Notes under the pieces: model-generated | Seen by the model: the letters and a program-made list of their open reading frames with translations, nothing else | The model's database searches: none | What the model was told of the DNA's origin: nothing | In this document: positions 59,961-64,000 of the stretch, piece by piece | How positions within the stretch are numbered: the stretch's first letter is position 1 | How the letters are laid out: every line of letters begins with the position of its first letter | Program-made: the position numbers and the translations under genes | NCBI GenBank assembly: GCA_963699175.1 | Contig: OY969418.1 | Span: forward strand, 1,798,001 to 1,862,000 | Reading direction: 5' to 3' | Length of the DNA: 64,000 nucleotides | Source of the DNA: JACPYM01 sp963699175 | Lineage (GTDB): Bacteria; Acidobacteriota; Blastocatellia; RBC074

Positions 59961-62474
59961 TCATTTTGGGTTTTGTTTGTTGCGCTCCTCTCGTTCGCCA
60001 GGGGGCGCGGGTTTCCTGATCGAATCTGGAATAATTACTGGGAAAGACGCAGGCAGCTTGCTAGTAGGGTTTGGTACGGCCTCCCTATCAGCATGGATGG
60101 CGGGTTGTAATTGCAGCGGCTCAGGCGTCTCTTCGTCTAGTGTTTCAACGGCCAACTCTGACTGAATCTCAGACTGATCGAGTGGCGCCTGGTGTTCAAA
60201 ACATTCCGCCGGGATCATGTAACCGGGCAATCTGAGCGTTTGTCGGCGCGGGCAATATTGATTCGCCAACATGCCTGTCTGCGGATCAACCTCGAACGTC
60301 TCCAGCCCACCCGGCTCGATAAACTTTCCTTTCGCCAACTCAGGGCGCAAGGTCAGCGCTCGCGTGACAAAACTTGTCCAGATAGGCACCGCCGCTTGCC
60401 CGCCAGTCATGCGCAAATCGCGATTATCATCAAAGCCAACCCAGACTACGACCAATAAGTTTGGCGTATAACCGGCAAACCAGGCATCGCGCGAAGTCCC
60501 CGTCTTCCCTGCCGCCGGGCCTTTGTACCCGGCGCGGCGAATCTGTGTCGCAGTGCCGCGTTCGACTACTTCTTTCAACGCGTCGGTGACCACGTAGGCC
60601 AGCGTCGAAGAGAGCACGCCCGATTTGATCGGCTCGCTTTCATTCGTGACGCCGTTCGTTGTGATGGCTTTGACGGCAGTCGGCTCTACGCGAACGCCCT
60701 GATTGGCAAAGACTGTGTAAGCGCAGGCGATCTCCAGCGGTGTTGCCTCAAACGCGCCCAAGGCCAGCGAAGGATAAGCCTCTGGTTTTGGCAGACCAGC
60801 GCGACCGGCGAGATCCGCTACTACTCCCAAACCGGCCTGTCTGGAGGCTTCCACAGTGACGACGTTGAGCGAACGAATGATTCCTTCGCGCAACATCACT
60901 TGTTGATTGGAATAACTGCGCCCGTAATTTTGTGGTTTGTAAACGGCCTTGTAGCCGAAGTCGAATTCTTGTGGCGCGTCCAGGAAAGTCGTCACGGGGG
61001 AAATGCCACGGGTGAGTGCGGCGGCATAAACGAAAGGCTTGAAGACCGAACCCGGCTGCCGCATCGCATCAGTCGCGCGGTTGAGTTGGCTGGCGTTGTA
61101 ATCGCGTCCGCCCACCATTGCCAGGATTTCGCCCGTATGCGGGTCGAGCGCGACCAATGCGGCTTCAGGTTTTACTCCCTGCTTCACGTACAGTTTGTCT
61201 AGGCGCGCCAGATGCTCGCGCACGACTTCGACTGCGGCTTGTTGCAGGTCTAGGTCGAGCGTGGTCTGGATGCGCGGGTGCGGCTCTTCATCTGATTGAT
61301 GCTTTCTCAACTCCCGCTCAAGATAATCAACGAAGTATGGCGCAGCCGAAGTATCCGGCGGCAACGGTTGACAGACAGCGAGTCGTTCGCTTTTTGCCGC
61401 GTCGGCTTCAGCGACGGAAATGTGTCCGGCCTCTACCATCGCGTCAAGCACCAAGTTGCGCCGCGCTAGCGCATCTTCAATGTGTGTTTGCGGCGAGTAA
61501 TGATTGGGCGCTTTGATTACGCCGGCGAGCAGCGCCGCTTCACCAACACTGAGTTCGGACAGCTCTTTGCCAAACCAAACTTTCGCCGCCTGTTTGAAAC
61601 CATAGATTTCAGTGATACCGCTACGTCCCAGAAAAACGCGCTCAGAATACAGTTCTAAAATCTGCTGCTTGCTGAGTCGCTGTTCGAGCGCCCTGGCCAT
61701 CATCATTTCAATGATCTTCCGTTCCCAGGTGCGGTCGCTGGTCAAGAAATTGTTTTTGGCAAACTGCTGTGTGATGGTAGAAGCGCCTTCGCAAATTTCG
61801 CCGGTGCGCAGATTCTTCCAACCCGCGCGCACTATGCCATGTAAATCAACACCGGAGTGCTCAAAAAATCTGCGGTCTTCAATGGCTGTCAGCGCATTGA
61901 TCAAAACAGGCGGCAATTCGCTGTAGGCGGTTGAACGGCGTGCCTGTTTCTTCGACTGAATATTCGCCGTGATCATTTCTGCTGGCAGCAGAATCTGGGA
62001 TAAAGACGCGGAGGTGGTATCCTTAATGCTGACAATATTCCGGCGCGTTTTATTGCTCTTGTCTGAATTGAAACTGATGCGAGTTAAGGCCGGGAGAAAA
62101 TCGCTGCGCGCAAACTCGTTGGTACGCAATTCAACAACGCCGGTTTGCAGCGTAAAACTTCCAACGGAAAAATTATCTGCTTGCGCGGCTTCCTGATAAC
62201 CGGCGCGCAACAAGCGTTCCTTCAATTCATCTTCCGTAATTTGCTGCCCCACACTGACGCGGCGCGGCGCGGCGTAGATGCCCGGCGGTATATCCAGTGA
62301 GTGATCATTCAAGCGCGCCTCAACCACAGCAGCATAATGCGTATATTGAGAAAATAATTCCGTGCCTGCCAGCCCTAAACTGATAAACAACAAGAGGCCG
62401 CAGCCCAACAAAATCTGCTGCCGATGCCGAGTGATCTTTTGTATTGCCGACTCCCACCAACTCTTCTCTAACAT
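59961..62474 (-). CDS. Class A penicillin-binding protein with UB2H domain (PBP1B-like)
   Basis: 837 residues from ATG 62474, five bases after AAGGAGG. TM helix (ILLGCGLLLFISLGLAG), then a UB2H-like domain (PPGIYAAPRRVSVGQQIT), the glycosyltransferase GT51 domain (ALTAIEDRRFFEHSGVD; GASTITQQFAKN) and the transpeptidase: SxxK as RQPGSVFKPF, SxN as RSLNVV and KTGT as AGKTGTSRDAW. Bifunctional peptidoglycan synthase at the inner membrane. UB2H is normally a site for the lipoprotein activator LpoB. Confidence 0.95.
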   Translation of the reverse strand: MLEKSWWESAIQKITRHRQQILLGCGLLLFISLGLAGTELFSQYTHYAAVVEARLNDHSLDIPPGIYAAPRRVSVGQQITEDELKERLLRAGYQEAAQADNFSVGSFTLQTGVVELRTNEFARSDFLPALTRISFNSDKSNKTRRNIVSIKDTTSASLSQILLPAEMITANIQSKKQARRSTAYSELPPVLINALTAIEDRRFFEHSGVDLHGIVRAGWKNLRTGEICEGASTITQQFAKNNFLTSDRTWERKIIEMMMARALEQRLSKQQILELYSERVFLGRSGITEIYGFKQAAKVWFGKELSELSVGEAALLAGVIKAPNHYSPQTHIEDALARRNLVLDAMVEAGHISVAEADAAKSERLAVCQPLPPDTSAAPYFVDYLERELRKHQSDEEPHPRIQTTLDLDLQQAAVEVVREHLARLDKLYVKQGVKPEAALVALDPHTGEILAMVGGRDYNASQLNRATDAMRQPGSVFKPFVYAAALTRGISPVTTFLDAPQEFDFGYKAVYKPQNYGRSYSNQQVMLREGIIRSLNVVTVEASRQAGLGVVADLAGRAGLPKPEAYPSLALGAFEATPLEIACAYTVFANQGVRVEPTAVKAITTNGVTNESEPIKSGVLSSTLAYVVTDALKEVVERGTATQIRRAGYKGPAAGKTGTSRDAWFAGYTPNLLVVVWVGFDDNRDLRMTGGQAAVPIWTSFVTRALTLRPELAKGKFIEPGGLETFEVDPQTGMLANQYCPRRQTLRLPGYMIPAECFEHQAPLDQSEIQSELAVETLDEETPEPLQLQPAIHADREAVPNPTSKLPASFPVIIPDSIRKPAPPGEREERNKQNPK

Positions 62475-62701
62475 CACATCCTCCTTCAACCAGAGTTTCA
62501 ATCGGGGACGGACTTGTTTCCGCTCAAACGAAACGGCAATCGTTATGCCGAGCAGAGGCGGCTGAATTTCACGGATTGTTGTATCCTTTGGGAACTCTCC
62601 GACGTGTGGTGGGCAAGCTGAAAAGGTGTAGTGTATCGGCACTGTACGCCGCAAAGATGCTGTCTAATGACGACTCAAAATTATCAGGAAGGATTCACAA
62701 A

Positions 62702-63979
62702 ATGAAACCGAACATATATCTCGTTATCTGTGGTGTGATGTTGGCGCTGGGTTCCATCACCTACGGTCAGTACATTTCGGCAGACACTTACACGCGCTAC
62801 GAATTGCTCGCGCCGGAGACCAATAGTTTTCGCATCTTTTATGAAGTGACTGAGACAAGGCCGACGGCGCGTTTTCACTTCAACATCATCCGTCCCGGCA
62901 GCGAAGCTTCCGATGAGGCTGTTTATGATCTGGCTACAGGCAAGCCACTCAAATTCGAGGTTGTCACCGGCACACAAGCCAAAGCGGATTCGCCCAGTGA
63001 AAACTTCACGCCCGACGCACATTACATCAAAGTACATCTCGCGCATCCCGTACCTGCGCGCGGCGAATATCGCTTACGAATTGATAAGACTTACAAAGAC
63101 AAGCAGAGCTATTACAGCGAAGACGATCGCATCGTTTTCAAACGCGGACTGGGCATTCCGCGCGATAGCGTTGTGCTGCCTGCCGGATACGAGATCGTCT
63201 CGTCTTCCGTCGCAACACAAGTGATCACCGAAGCAGATGGGCGACTGAAGCTCGCCTTCGTCAATACTGGCAGCGGTAGCCAATTAGAAGTGAACATCGT
63301 CGCGCGCCGTTTGCCTGCGACAACTGATAAAGGCGAAAAGAAAGTCGAACGCAGAACAGCAAGCGTGCAAACTGCCGTAACTGGCGGACAAGCAACTCAG
63401 GCTCAATCAAGCATGCAGGTCAGCGAGCGTGGCTATCAGGATCGAGAGATTCTCTATGAGTTGCAGGAGCCGTCTTCGCAGGCTTTCCGCATCACGCACG
63501 ATTACACCGAACGTAAAGAAGGCGTGCAGCATTACTTCAATATCGTGCGGGCGGGCAGCCACGTAACCGAACCCGAAAGCATTGATCTGGACAGCGGCGA
63601 AAATCTGAAGTGGGAAACCTTGTCGGGCAAGCAAGTGAAGGCGCGCAAGCTGCCACTCAGCGATGTGCAAGATAATGCCGAAGTGGTGGTGACCTTTCTG
63701 GCGCAGCCTGTGGCGAAAGGCGCTTCGACGCGGCTGAGACTCAAAGAGACTTACACTGATCCGAAGAGTTATTACGTAGAGAGTGATGAGTTGGTCTGGG
63801 ATCGCACGTTTGGCCGCTTGCGTAACACGGTCGTGTTGCCGCCGGGTTGGTATTTGACGGCGCTGGCTTCACCGGCAACGATTCAAACGCTGCGTGATGG
63901 GCGCGTATCGGTCTACGTTGTTAATCCACGCAATGATGATGTGCGTGTCTACTTGCGCGCACGGCGCCTTCTTCGGTGA
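62702..63979 (+). CDS. Exported protein with two homologous beta domains
   Basis: 425 residues from ATG 62702. Signal peptide ends ITYGQ. Domain 1 (about 25-220) and domain 2 (about 250-425) share a pattern: YELLAPETNSFRIFYEVTE and YELQEPSSQAFRITHDYTE, then HFNIIRPGS and YFNIVRAGS, RLRIDKTYKDKQSYY and RLRLKETYTDPKSYY, and VVLPAGYEIVSSS and VVLPPGWYLTALA. An internal duplication is clear. Function unknown. Confidence 0.82.
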   Translation: MKPNIYLVICGVMLALGSITYGQYISADTYTRYELLAPETNSFRIFYEVTETRPTARFHFNIIRPGSEASDEAVYDLATGKPLKFEVVTGTQAKADSPSENFTPDAHYIKVHLAHPVPARGEYRLRIDKTYKDKQSYYSEDDRIVFKRGLGIPRDSVVLPAGYEIVSSSVATQVITEADGRLKLAFVNTGSGSQLEVNIVARRLPATTDKGEKKVERRTASVQTAVTGGQATQAQSSMQVSERGYQDREILYELQEPSSQAFRITHDYTERKEGVQHYFNIVRAGSHVTEPESIDLDSGENLKWETLSGKQVKARKLPLSDVQDNAEVVVTFLAQPVAKGASTRLRLKETYTDPKSYYVESDELVWDRTFGRLRNTVVLPPGWYLTALASPATIQTLRDGRVSVYVVNPRNDDVRVYLRARRLLR

Positions 63980-64000
63980 AGAATATCAGATTGCCTTCGC

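Overview
The window reads as chromosome of a GC-rich Gram-negative soil-type bacterium, most plausibly an acidobacterium of the Blastocatellia type. Reasons: a clustered hopanoid pathway, many small secreted proteins of unknown function, the 46.3 kb secreted protein (a type I associate with Blastocatellia), a UB2H-containing class A PBP, and many short palindromic intergenic elements. The taxonomic call is inference; no rRNA is present.

Layout. 0-2 kb: methyltransferase (partial) and a serine hydrolase lipoprotein. 2.2-11.6 kb: hopanoid locus. hpnC, hpnD, hpnE, an SDR, a DUF3810 membrane protein and shc run leftwards; the HpnJ-type radical SAM gene runs rightwards. HpnC/D/E make squalene from farnesyl diphosphate, Shc cyclises it, and HpnJ acts on the side chain. 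11.7-13.4 kb: a three-gene cassette of a TIR-like protein, an HNH nuclease and a HIT protein, a candidate defence module. 13.5-19.7 kb: secreted glycosidase, DUF4034 protein, metallophosphoesterase and MreB paralogue. 20-25.3 kb: two paralogous secreted FN3/CAP-like proteins with a shared C-terminal domain. 25.8-33.8 kb: ferredoxin, inositol-phosphate synthase, DEAD-box helicase, RRM protein, twin STN-domain proteins and an ABC exporter. 34-36 kb: small secreted proteins.

36.3-40.2 kb is a mobile-element zone around tRNA-His: an IS1595-type element splits a membrane coiled-coil gene, a decayed transposase follows, and an IS982-type element sits inside a short inverted-repeat element that holds a second one. 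40.2-47.3 kb: YbhP/ClsB-like pair, large secreted proteins. 47.6-56 kb: PHP protein, histidine kinase, BrnT remnant with BrnA antitoxin, a three-repeat secreted protein and a truncated TIR-NACHT protein. 56-64 kb: MaoC hydratase, small membrane proteins, YihY, a second cardiolipin synthase, a bifunctional PBP and a two-repeat exported protein.

Two themes cut across the window. First, at least nine non-coding inverted-repeat elements occur; several have terminal repeats starting GGTAGTG and 8-bp target duplications, so they look like MITEs. Second, four single-base frameshifts occur in three genes, at or beside short homopolymers: an A4 and an A6 run (each one base too long), a TT pair (one base short) and an A7 run (one base too long). 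These could be read errors or real lesions.
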